From Rhodoferax sp. (GTDB lineage Bacteria; Pseudomonadota; Gammaproteobacteria; Burkholderiales; Burkholderiaceae_C): 38,285 bases of DNA. How positions within the stretch are numbered: the first letter of the stretch is position 1; each line of letters starts with the position of its first letter. Both the position numbers and the translations under genes were made by a program. Shown here piece after piece: positions 27,227-37,418 of the stretch. The notes below the pieces were generated by a model. That model was given only the letters and a program-made list of their open reading frames with translations. It was not told where the DNA came from and did no database searches. Location: NCBI RefSeq assembly GCF_011391645.1, contig NZ_JAABQC010000015.1, positions 1-38,285 on the forward strand, in the 5' to 3' direction.

Positions 27227-27264
27227 ATACTCCGGTTAGTATATTTGAATACCCCCACCAGTAC
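27227..27264. promoter_or_regulatory. Two dyad-like sites in the RND-SQR cluster promoter
   Basis: ATACT-CCGGTT-AGTAT (27227-27242) is a 16-bp site with perfect 5-bp arms. A second 16-bp site, ATACCCCCACCAGTAC (27249-27264), has similar A/T-rich ends and a C-rich core. Their starts are 22 bp apart, about two helical turns. A/T flanks around a C/G core are typical of CsoR/CstR-family operators, and a member of that family ends this cluster. The first site overlaps a minus-strand TATACT (-10-like) at 27238-27243. No good -35 is seen. Binding by the linked repressor is inferred. Confidence 0.5.
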
Positions 27265-27286
27265 TTGAGAAAACGCAATAAACCAT

Positions 27287-27325
27287 AAAAAATCCCCGGA
27301 AAATCAAAGACCTTCCGGGGATTTT
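27287..27325 (-). terminator. Rho-independent terminator after ssb
   Basis: On the minus strand, AAAATCCCCGGAA (from 27325) pairs with TTCCGGGGATTTT (to about 27289) across a 10-base loop and is followed by U-rich sequence. It starts about 20 bases after the ssb stop and insulates ssb from the RND-SQR promoter. Confidence 0.87.
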
Positions 27326-27344
27326 CGGGATCGGGTTGTCGGGT

Positions 27345-27845
27345 CTAAAACGGAATGTCGTCGTCCATGTCATCAAAACCGCTGGGCGGCCGCGCCGCAG
27401 GGGCTGCGGATGCGGCCGCGCGCGCTGGCGCCGCCGCCGGTCGTGCCGGCGCGGCTGCCGGGCGTCCGTAGCCGCCGTCATCGTCGCCATGGCTGGGCTC
27501 GCCCATACCCTGGCGACTGCCAAGCATTTGCATTTGGTCGGCGCGGATTTCGGTAGTGTATTTTTCTACGCCGTCCTTGTCGGTCCACTTGCGAGTGCGC
27601 AAGCTGCCCTCAACGTAAATTTGCGCGCCCTTGCGCAGGTATTGCTCCACAATTTCCGCCAGCCGACCATTGAAAACGATGCGATGCCATTCGGTGGCTT
27701 CTCGCATCTCATTGCTTTGCTTGTCTTTCCATTTGTCGGTGGTGGCAATGGTGACGTTGGCCACGCGGTCGCCATTGGGGAAAGACCGCACTTCCGGATC
27801 ACGTCCGAGGTTGCCCACAAGAATCACTTTATTGACAGATGCCAT
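27345..27845 (-). CDS. ssb: Single-stranded DNA-binding protein
   Basis: Binds ssDNA in replication, recombination and repair. It has 166 residues from ATG 27845 ([20 protein letters not shown]), the standard SSB opening. The OB fold covers about 1-112 ([15 protein letters not shown], then [15 protein letters not shown]). An Ala/Pro-rich linker and the acidic tip ending DDDIPF, the docking site for partner enzymes, complete it. An ORF extension to 27884 lacks family similarity. It lies 87 bases after the MFS gene and near divergent uvrA; an ssb-uvrA neighbourhood is common. I see no LexA box here. Confidence 0.97.
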   Translation of the reverse strand: MASVNKVILVGNLGRDPEVRSFPNGDRVANVTIATTDKWKDKQSNEMREATEWHRIVFNGRLAEIVEQYLRKGAQIYVEGSLRTRKWTDKDGVEKYTTEIRADQMQMLGSRQGMGEPSHGDDDGGYGRPAAAPARPAAAPARAAASAAPAARPPSGFDDMDDDIPF

Positions 27846-27932
27846 GCTTGCTCCTTTGAATGTTGCGGCGCACCAGACCTGCACCGGGCGGACGAACCGC
27901 GATGTTTCAGTTTAGCCGCCTTTTGCCGGTTT

Positions 27933-29153
27933 TCAATGACCACGCCCGGCCTGTGTCTGCATCGGCCATGCCACCAGCAGCCACGCCAGCATCAACCCCG
28001 CACACACCGCAAACAGGCTGTTGGCGCCACCATGCTTCATGAGCCAGCCGCCACCCATGCCGCCGGCAAAAAAGCCCAGCGACTGCAAGGTGTTGTAGAC
28101 GCCAATGGCGGCGCCACGACTCTCAGCGGGCGCCACGCGGGTCACGATACTGGGCTGGCTGGCCTCCAGCACATTGAAGCCATAGAAAAACACAAACAAC
28201 AGGGTTCCCAGCAGTGCAACGCCCGGCATCGCGTCCACCTGCGTCCACAGCCCGGCCAGCACCAGAACAATCAAGCCGATTGAGGTCAAAAACACAGCGC
28301 GCAGGTAACCCCGCCTTTCCAGTTGGAACAGGCTGCCGCCCATCACCACAAACGAGCCCAGCACTGCGGGCAAGTACACCTGCCAATGGTCCTGGCGCGC
28401 CAATCCGGCCTGCACCAGCATGGCCGGCAGGGCCAGCCACATGGCCAACTGCACCGCGTGCAGCACAAAAACACCAAAATTCAGCCGCAGCAATGCCGCC
28501 GAATGCAGCACATCGGCCAGGCGCCCGCGCGGCAAGTTCTTGTGTTGCACGGGCTCTGCGGGCACCCACCAGATCACCGCCGCCACACCCAGCAGCGCCA
28601 GCGCCCCGGTCAGGGCAAAAATACCCACCAGCCCGATCCAGCCCGCCAACACCGGCGCGGCCACCAGCGACAGGGCAAACATCAAACCGATGCTGGCCCC
28701 CACCATTGCCATTGACTTGGTGCGCACGATGTCGCGGGTTTGATCCGCCAGCAGCGCCGTCACAGCTGCCGACACGGCGCCCGCCCCCTGCACGGCACGG
28801 CCAATGGCCAGCCAGGTGAGCGACGGCGCCCACGCCGCCAGCAGGCTGCCGACGGCAAACACCAGCAGGCCAAAGACAATCACGGGTTTGCGGCCCAACC
28901 GGTCTGATGCCAGGCCATATAAAAACTGCAGCATGGCCTGCGTCAGGCCATAGATGCCCATGGTCAGCCCGACCATGGCCGCGTCGTCGCCACCGGGGTA
29001 ACGTGCCGCCTCGATGGCAAACACCGGCAAAATCAAAAACAGCCCCAGCATGCGCAAGGCAAATATGGAGGCCAGGGAAAAGCTGGCGCGCCGCTCCAGC
29101 GCCGTCATGGCGGTCGCGGTTTTGGCGCTGGCAGACGCCAGTGGCGCGTTCAC
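27933..29153 (-). CDS. Major facilitator superfamily transporter
   Basis: An inner membrane secondary transporter with about 12 helices over 406 residues. LASDRLGRKPVIVFGLL near residue 75 is the MFS loop 2-3 motif, and FALRMLGLFLILPVFAIEA is helix 1. AVQGAGAVSAAVTALLADQT holds the TM4/5 region typical of drug-proton antiporters. The start is uncertain: GTG 29153 has a GGAG some 13 bases upstream, while ATG 29108 gives a shorter 391-residue protein with no clear ribosome site. It lies upstream of ssb and divergent from uvrA, a conserved layout in related bacteria. Substrate unknown. Confidence 0.88.
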   Translation of the reverse strand: MNAPLASASAKTATAMTALERRASFSLASIFALRMLGLFLILPVFAIEAARYPGGDDAAMVGLTMGIYGLTQAMLQFLYGLASDRLGRKPVIVFGLLVFAVGSLLAAWAPSLTWLAIGRAVQGAGAVSAAVTALLADQTRDIVRTKSMAMVGASIGLMFALSLVAAPVLAGWIGLVGIFALTGALALLGVAAVIWWVPAEPVQHKNLPRGRLADVLHSAALLRLNFGVFVLHAVQLAMWLALPAMLVQAGLARQDHWQVYLPAVLGSFVVMGGSLFQLERRGYLRAVFLTSIGLIVLVLAGLWTQVDAMPGVALLGTLLFVFFYGFNVLEASQPSIVTRVAPAESRGAAIGVYNTLQSLGFFAGGMGGGWLMKHGGANSLFAVCAGLMLAWLLVAWPMQTQAGRGH

Positions 29154-29268
29154 ATCTGACAAGGGCTTCTCCGAAATCACAAGCTCAACCCGATGGGCTG
29201 GAAGCCGTGCATTGTCCCTGATTATGGGCAAATGCCTGGCCGACCCACAGCCGCATGAAATCAGTCGG

Positions 29269-29338
29269 GTGATGCGCTTTGCGGAGGTCAAGGCGGAGTC
29301 CGCGCAGCGGACGGGGGACACGTAGCAAAGCGCATCGC
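29269..29338. repeat. Nested palindromic element between the MFS gene and uvrA
   Basis: GATGCGCTTTGC (29271-29282) and GCAAAGCGCATC (29325-29336) are perfect 12-bp inverted repeats. Inside them GTCCGC-GCA-GCGGAC (29298-29312) forms a second hairpin. The structure is that of a REP-type extragenic palindrome. It lies in the 296-base gap shared by two divergent promoters, so it may separate or affect them. The rest of the gap shows no gene. Confidence 0.6.
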
Positions 29339-29449
29339 CCGGCTGATTGGGACGGCGCCCTGGCCGCCCAAGGCCGGCCGGACGCCGCCATTGGCTATCA
29401 TGGCGGGTTGTCCGGTGCATTCCTGCCGTATTTTTTGAGCCCCCTTACC

Positions 29450-32506
<3,057 letters not shown>

Positions 32507-32620
32507 TCCGGTTGCATCCTGTAGGAGCGGCCTCCAGAATGTCTGGCATGACAGCCAAATGAACTCAATTGGGAATAGACTGTTGCGCGCAGCAACCCGG
32601 TATTTCAGGAGACAAAAAAA

Positions 32621-34588
32621 ATGCACACCCAGTTCGATGACCTGCAGGCCACCGGCGCGCGCCGCAACAAGGTGGTCAGCGCGTTTGATGCCGTGCGCCT
32701 GATCCACGATGGCGACACCGTGGCCACCGGCGGTTTTGTCGGCATTGGTTTTGCCGAGGAAATTGCCGTGGCGCTGGAAGCCCGCTTTTTGCAAACCTTT
32801 GAGGAAACCGGCCAGGGTGCGCCGCAAAACCTCACGCTGGTCTATGCCGCCGGCCAGGGCGACGGCCAGAGCCGGGGCCTGAACCACTTTGGCCATGATG
32901 GTCTGGTGCGCCGTGTCATCGGCGGCCACTGGGGGTTGGTGCCCGCGCTGCAGCAATTGGCCGTTGACAACAAGATTGAGGCCTACAACCTGCCCCAGGG
33001 CGTGATCACCCACCTGTTTCGCGACATAGCCGCGGGCAAGCCGGGCACGCTCACGCATGTCGGGCTCGACACCTTTGTCGACCCGATCCATGGCGGCGGC
33101 AAGATCAACGCCTGCACCCAGGAGGACCTGGTGCGCCGGATGAACATCGACGGCAGGGACTACCTCTTTTACAAGGCGTTCCCGATCCATGTGGGCATCA
33201 TTCGCGCCACCACCGCCGACCCCGACGGCAACCTGAGCATGGAGCGCGAGGCCCTCACGCTTGAGGCACTGGCCATTGCCATGGCGGCGCGCAACAGCGG
33301 CGGCATCGTGATTGCGCAGGTGGAGCGGCTGGCCGAGCGCAACACCCTGCACCCGCGCAGCGTCAAGGTGCCCGGTGTGCTGGTGGACGCGGTGGTGGTG
33401 GCCACCAACCCGGCGCACCACATGCAAACCTTCAGCGAGGCCTACAACCCGGCCTACTCCGGCGAGATTCGTGTGCCCGTGGATTTGATCGAGCCCATGG
33501 CCTTGAGCGAGCGCAAGGTGATTGCCCGGCGCGCCGCACTGGCGCTCAAGGCCAACAGCGTCGTCAACCTGGGCATTGGCATGCCCGAGGGGGTGGCCAC
33601 CGTGGCCGCCGAAGAAAAAGTGTTTGACTTGCTGACCCTGACCGCCGAGCCCGGCGTGATTGGCGGCATTCCGGCGGGTGGCCTGAGCTTTGGCGCCGCC
33701 ATCAACGCGCAGGCGGTGATTGACCAGCCCAGCCAGTTCGACTTTTATGACGGCGGCGGGCTTGACGTGGCGGTGCTCGGGCTGGCCCAGGCCGACGCCG
33801 AGGGCAACTTGAACGTCAGCAAATTCGGCCCCAAACTGGCCGGCGCGGGCGGTTTTATCAACATCAGCCAGAACGCCAAAACCGTGGTGTTTGTCGGCAC
33901 CTTCACCGCGGGCGACCTGCAACTGGGCATTGCCAACGGGCGCCTGCACATTCACAGCGAGGGCACCCAGCACAAGTTTGTCCGGCAAGTGACGCACCGC
34001 ACCTTCAGCGCGCGCGAATCGCGCCGGCGCGGCCAGCATGTGCTGTATGTCACCGAGCGCTGTGTGTTCCAGCTGGCCGGCACGCCAGACGCCCCGGTGA
34101 TGGAACTGATCGAGTTGGCGCCCGGCGTGGACCTGGAGCGCGATGTGCTGGCGCAGATGGACTTTTGCCCGCTCATCAGCCCGCAGCTCAAAATGATGGA
34201 CGCCGCCCTGTTCGCCGACAAACCCATGGGCCTGCGCGTGCGCCTGCTGGCCACGCCGCTGGCCGAGCGGCTGGAGCTCGACACCGCGCACCGGCTGCTG
34301 TTCATCAACTTCGAGGGGCTGGCGGTGGACAACATGGACGACATCAACGCCATCAAAGCCCAGGTGACCGCGCTGCTTGAACCGCTGAAAGAACGTGTGG
34401 CGGTGGTGGCAAACTACGACAGTTTTACCATCGCACCGGCGCTGATTGATGCCTACACCCTGATGGTGCAGCAGCTCAAACGCCGCTTTTACAGCCGGGT
34501 CACGCGTTACGGCACCGGCGGTTTTCTGAAAGCCCGGGCCGCCGCCAGCGGCTCACCAGACCAGACCCTGGATTTAAGCAATATCTGA
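32621..34588 (+). CDS. Fused acyl-CoA:acetate/3-ketoacid CoA-transferase (YdiF-like) with C-terminal extension
   Basis: Moves CoA between short-chain acids through a glutamyl-CoA intermediate. The alpha-like half spans about 15-270 ([18 protein letters not shown] is the glycine loop) and the beta-like half about 295-520. The probable catalytic Glu343 is in [14 protein letters not shown], after [10 protein letters not shown]. At 655 residues it is about 120 longer than E. coli YdiF; the extra part (about 530-655) has [20 protein letters not shown] and [11 protein letters not shown] and is not part of the transferase core. The ribosome site is CAGGAGAC. The last 15 bases overlap the pyrF 3' end. 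Acetate/propionate or ketoacid substrates are likely but not settled. Confidence 0.88.
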   Translation: MHTQFDDLQATGARRNKVVSAFDAVRLIHDGDTVATGGFVGIGFAEEIAVALEARFLQTFEETGQGAPQNLTLVYAAGQGDGQSRGLNHFGHDGLVRRVIGGHWGLVPALQQLAVDNKIEAYNLPQGVITHLFRDIAAGKPGTLTHVGLDTFVDPIHGGGKINACTQEDLVRRMNIDGRDYLFYKAFPIHVGIIRATTADPDGNLSMEREALTLEALAIAMAARNSGGIVIAQVERLAERNTLHPRSVKVPGVLVDAVVVATNPAHHMQTFSEAYNPAYSGEIRVPVDLIEPMALSERKVIARRAALALKANSVVNLGIGMPEGVATVAAEEKVFDLLTLTAEPGVIGGIPAGGLSFGAAINAQAVIDQPSQFDFYDGGGLDVAVLGLAQADAEGNLNVSKFGPKLAGAGGFINISQNAKTVVFVGTFTAGDLQLGIANGRLHIHSEGTQHKFVRQVTHRTFSARESRRRGQHVLYVTERCVFQLAGTPDAPVMELIELAPGVDLERDVLAQMDFCPLISPQLKMMDAALFADKPMGLRVRLLATPLAERLELDTAHRLLFINFEGLAVDNMDDINAIKAQVTALLEPLKERVAVVANYDSFTIAPALIDAYTLMVQQLKRRFYSRVTRYGTGGFLKARAAASGSPDQTLDLSNI

Positions 34589-35413
34589 ATCTGAACGCGC
34601 CGCCTGCAACAGGGCACGCGTTTTCAGGGCCTCCTGGCGCGCCACCTGCGCAAAGTCGGCGCCGCTGGAGGCATACAAAATGGCGCGCGAAGAATTCACA
34701 ATGATCGGCGCGTCAGCACGCCAGCCCGCCTTGACGGTGGCCAGGGCATCGCCCCCCTGGGCGCCCACGCCCGGAATCAACAAGGGCAGCGTGGGCGCCA
34801 GCGCGCGCACCCGCTCGATCTCGGCCGGGTAAGTGGCGCCCACCACCAGCCCCAGCTGGCCGTTCAGGTTCCACGGCCCCTGCGCCAGTTGCGCAATATG
34901 CTCGTACAGCAGGGGCTGGCCCGCCAGGCTGGCCAGGCGCTGGTTCTGAAAATCATCGCCACCCGGGTTGGACGTGCGGCACAGCAAAAAAGCCCCCTTG
35001 CCGTGGTACTTCAGGTAAGGCTCAATGCTGTCAAAACCCATGAAAGGCGACAGCGTGACCGCGTCGGCCCCGTAGCGCTCAAAAGCCTCTTTGGCGTATT
35101 GCTCGGCGGTGCTGCCAATGTCACCGCGCTTGGCGTCCAGAATGATGGGCACTGCCGGCGCGGCGCGGCGCATGTGCGCCATCAGTTGCTCCAACTGGGC
35201 CTCGGCCCGGTTTGCCGCAAAGTAGGCAATCTGCGGCTTGAAGGCGCTCACCAGGTCGGCTGTGGCGTCCACAATGGCGGCACAAAAATCAAAAATCTTG
35301 CTGGCATCACCCCGCATGGCGGCAGGGAATTTGGCCGGCTCGGGGTCCAGCCCGACACACAGCAGGGAGCCGTTTTGGCGCTCGGCATTGCGCAACATGT
35401 CTAGAAAATTCAT
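34574..35413 (-). CDS. pyrF: Orotidine-5'-phosphate decarboxylase
   Basis: The last step of UMP synthesis; cytosolic. It has 279 residues from ATG 35413. [10 protein letters not shown] near the start, [13 protein letters not shown] with the first Lys, and [16 protein letters not shown] near 105 (the Asp-Lys-Asp catalytic array) are all present. PGVGAQGGD near 220 and NSSRAILYA bind phosphate. The length and [15 protein letters not shown] form place it in the longer, type-2 PyrF group rather than the ~240-residue E. coli type. It is transcribed alone and converges with the CoA-transferase. Confidence 0.96.
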   Translation of the reverse strand: MNFLDMLRNAERQNGSLLCVGLDPEPAKFPAAMRGDASKIFDFCAAIVDATADLVSAFKPQIAYFAANRAEAQLEQLMAHMRRAAPAVPIILDAKRGDIGSTAEQYAKEAFERYGADAVTLSPFMGFDSIEPYLKYHGKGAFLLCRTSNPGGDDFQNQRLASLAGQPLLYEHIAQLAQGPWNLNGQLGLVVGATYPAEIERVRALAPTLPLLIPGVGAQGGDALATVKAGWRADAPIIVNSSRAILYASSGADFAQVARQEALKTRALLQAARSDSDIA

Positions 35414-35499
35414 GGCGCGATTGTATGAAGCGCGGCCGCCAGCCACGGCCAGCCGTTCAGTGTCCTAAACTGCAGGCCTCACACCTGCTGAATTGCCCC

Positions 35500-36466
35500 A
35501 TGCGCTCCAACGAATTCCCCGACAACGACGAAGACAGCCCGTTCACGCCCGCCGAGCGCGCAAGCGCTGCGGCGCGCTCCACCTGGGTCAGCGTGGCCGT
35601 GAACCTGGTGCTGAGCATTGCCCAGATTGCGGTTGGCATCGTGGCCAAATCACAAGCCCTGATTGCCGACGGCATCCACACCCTGTCTGACCTGGTGGCC
35701 GACTTTGTGGTGCTGTTTGCCAACCACCACAGCCAGAAAGATGCCGACGCAGACCACCCCTACGGCCATCAGCGCTTTGAGACCGCAGCCTCTTTGGTGC
35801 TGGGCGTGCTGCTGCTGGTGGTGGGGCTGGGCATGCTGTGGTCAGCCGCTGGCAAGCTGCAAGACCCCGGCTCGATCGCCACCGTGCACATCTCGGCCCT
35901 GTGGGTGGCCGGGGCTGCGCTGGTGGGCAAGGAACTGCTGTTTCGCTACATGCTGAACGTTGCCAAAAAGGTCAAGAGCAGCATGCTGGTGGCCAACGCC
36001 TGGCACGCCCGCTCGGACGCCGCGTCGTCGCTGGTGGTGGGTCATCGGCAACCTGATGGGCTACCCCATTCTTGACCCGATTGCCGCCGCCATTGTGGGC
36101 TTCATGGTGACCCGCATGGGCTGGAATTTTGGCTGGGACGCACTGCACGACCTGATGGACCGCGCCGTTGATGACGTTGAGGTGCAGGCCATTCGCCAGA
36201 CCCTCATCGACACCCCGGGCATCAGCAATGTGCACGACGTGCGCACCCGCAAAATGGGCGACATGATTGTGGTTGACGCGCACCTGGAGGTGGACGCCGA
36301 CCTGAGCGTGGAGCAGGGCCACGACATTGCCGTGGCCGCCCGCAACCGGGTGCTGCAACGGCACCGGGTGATCAACATGATGACGCATGTGGACCCCTAC
36401 AAACGGCCCGACCGGGACCATGAGGCGCCCAGACTGCCGGATTCAGGCAGCAGCGGGGGCGTTTAA
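35500..36466 (+). pseudogene. Cation diffusion facilitator (CDF) transporter, frameshifted
   Basis: An efflux transporter for Zn2+, Fe2+ or similar ions, broken in this sequence. Frame 1 from ATG 35500 (MRSNEFPDNDED) encodes TM1-TM4, with the metal site HTLSD and then HARSDAASSLVV. It then reads GHRQPDG and stops at 36075. From about 36040 the matching continuation is in the next frame: VIGNLMGYPILDPIAAAIVG (TM6), then the cytoplasmic domain to a stop at 36466. A 1-base insertion or a loss of about 8 bases near GGTGGTGGG (36034-36042) explains it; comparison with the family favours a short loss, since TM5 is about 3 residues too short. Sequencing error is possible. Confidence 0.85.
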
Positions 36467-36467
36467 A

Positions 36468-36528
36468 GCCAGCCTACCAAACGCCTGCAGCGGCAGCGAC
36501 GAACAACATGCTGCGGCGTTTGGCTGGC
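36468..36528. repeat. Bulged inverted repeat after the CDF gene
   Basis: GCCAGC-CTAC-CAAACGCC (36468-36485) pairs with GGCGTTTGGCTGGC (36515-36528) apart from a 4-base bulge. It lies between the CDF stop and higA. There is no U-tract, so it is a weak terminator candidate and may be a decayed extragenic palindrome. Confidence 0.35.
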
Positions 36529-36580
36529 GATTGAGATACTTGTATCGATCGGAAACGTCAGTCGCGGGCCTTCTTGAAAA

Positions 36581-36607
36581 ATTAATTGGAATCTGACCCC
36601 AATTAAT
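36581..36607 (-). terminator. AT-rich hairpin after higA
   Basis: On the minus strand ATTAATTGG pairs with CCAATTAAT around the loop GGTCAGATT, then U-rich sequence. It starts 10 bases after the higA stop, so it probably ends the higBA transcript. The loop motif GGTCAGATTCC is one I associate with REP-type palindromes next to transposase genes; that link is from memory. Confidence 0.55.
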
Positions 36608-36616
36608 CAAGGTCGC

Positions 36617-36922
36617 TCAGGCAGCCAGCGCCAAAGGTTCAATTTCGGCCTCGATCTGTTGGGCCTTGTCGCGCTCAGCAAGTTTGAGGTCATACATTTG
36701 TTGCAGATTCAGCCACGACTGCGCATCGCCACCAAAATATCGCGCCAGCCGCAACGCGGTGTCAGGCGTCACGCCGCGCCGCTCCAGCACAATGTCATTG
36801 ATCCGTCCGGCGGGCACATGCAACGCCTTTGATAGCGCATTGGCACTCATACCCAATGGCTTCAAATAGTCTTCACGCAGGAACTCACCTGGGTGAATCG
36901 CACGCATGCCGTTTTTAATCAT
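36617..36922 (-). CDS. higA: HigA-family antitoxin (XRE-type HTH)
   Basis: A 101-residue DNA-binding antitoxin. IHPGEFLREDYLKPLGMSAN is the family hallmark, followed by ALSKALHVPAGRINDIVLER (the helix-turn-helix) and RLARYFGGDAQSWLNLQQMYDL. It should neutralise HigB and repress the operon. It lies 24 bases after higB, so the toxin gene is first, as in most higBA pairs. The acidic C-terminus (QIEAEIEP) may be disordered. Confidence 0.93.
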   Translation of the reverse strand: MIKNGMRAIHPGEFLREDYLKPLGMSANALSKALHVPAGRINDIVLERRGVTPDTALRLARYFGGDAQSWLNLQQMYDLKLAERDKAQQIEAEIEPLALAA

Positions 36923-36946
36923 CTTGCCCTCCGTGGCACAAAAAAG

Positions 36947-37225
36947 TCAGTGGTAATCAACAATTTCAACATCACAAGGCCCCTCTGCAGTCCAAACGAA
37001 GCAAACGCGCCACTGCTGGTTGATGCGGATGCTGTACTGCCCCTCTCGATCATGCGTTAGCCTTTCAAGATGGTTACCGGGTGGCGACCTTAGAAACTCC
37101 AAGGTCATGGCAGCCGCCAGCTGTGTCAACTTGCGCTCAGCGACATCCCGGATATTGGCAAAACGCCTGGACTTGCCTGTTTCAAAAAGCAATTGCGTGT
37201 CAGGGCATTTGAAAGACTGAATCAT
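36947..37225 (-). CDS. higB: HigB-family toxin (RelE/ParE superfamily mRNA interferase)
   Basis: A 92-residue ribosome-dependent mRNA endonuclease. MIQSFKCPDTQLLFETGKSR, LRSPPGNHLERLTHDREGQYSI and RINQQWRVCFVW are conserved HigB stretches. The Arg/His/Tyr set expected in the active cleft is present (ERLTHDREGQYSIRIN) and no truncation is seen, so it may be functional. Expression starts from a promoter at 37234-37262 with an almost leaderless message. Confidence 0.93.
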   Translation of the reverse strand: MIQSFKCPDTQLLFETGKSRRFANIRDVAERKLTQLAAAMTLEFLRSPPGNHLERLTHDREGQYSIRINQQWRVCFVWTAEGPCDVEIVDYH

Positions 37226-37233
37226 AAGTTATC

Positions 37234-37262
37234 ATCATATACCGCTTGCCGGTAAACAGCAA
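37234..37262 (-). promoter_or_regulatory. higBA promoter with HigA operator in the spacer
   Basis: On the minus strand TTGCTG (37257-37262), a 17-bp spacer and TATGAT (37234-37239) make a good sigma-70 promoter. The spacer holds TACCG-GCAAG-CGGTA (37240-37254), a perfect 5-bp dyad suited to HigA autorepression. The predicted start is within 1-3 bases of the higB ATG (37225). Confidence 0.6.
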
Positions 37263-37288
37263 GTCAGAGCCTTGTCCATGTCAGCAGT

Positions 37289-37331
37289 AAATAGAACTGT
37301 CCGGTTTGATAGCAAATAGATTGTCCGCTTT
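37289..37331. mobile_element. Probable insertion-sequence end (tandem transposase-binding repeats)
   Basis: AAATAGAACTGTCCGGTTT (37289-37307) and AAATAGATTGTCCGCTTT (37314-37331) are near-identical direct repeats 25 bp apart, lying downstream of the transposase. Tandem TGTCCG-containing repeats at this place are likely the IS terminus; the outer boundary is near 37289-37297. The other end is outside the window. Confidence 0.5.
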
Positions 37332-37344
37332 CTATTGATTAAAT

Positions 37345-37399
37345 GCGATGGCTGCAAAGCAGTGAAGGGCGTAGCCCGAAGCGGCTTTGCAGCCATCGC
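37345..37399 (-). repeat. 16-bp perfect inverted repeat after the transposase
   Basis: GCGATGGCTGCAAAGC (37345-37360) and its exact complement (37384-37399) enclose a smaller GGGC-GTA-GCCC stem (37368-37377). It lies 20 bases after the transposase stop, inside the presumed IS. It could be a terminator protecting against read-through (AATGC then AATCA follow, without a U-tract) or a subterminal IS structure. Confidence 0.55.
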
Positions 37400-37418
37400 G
37401 CGGTTCATACTGAGGGCC

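Noticed and set aside
27846..29449. LexA (SOS) box upstream of ssb or uvrA
   Set aside because: No CTG-N10-CAG with an AT-rich centre was found in either upstream region.
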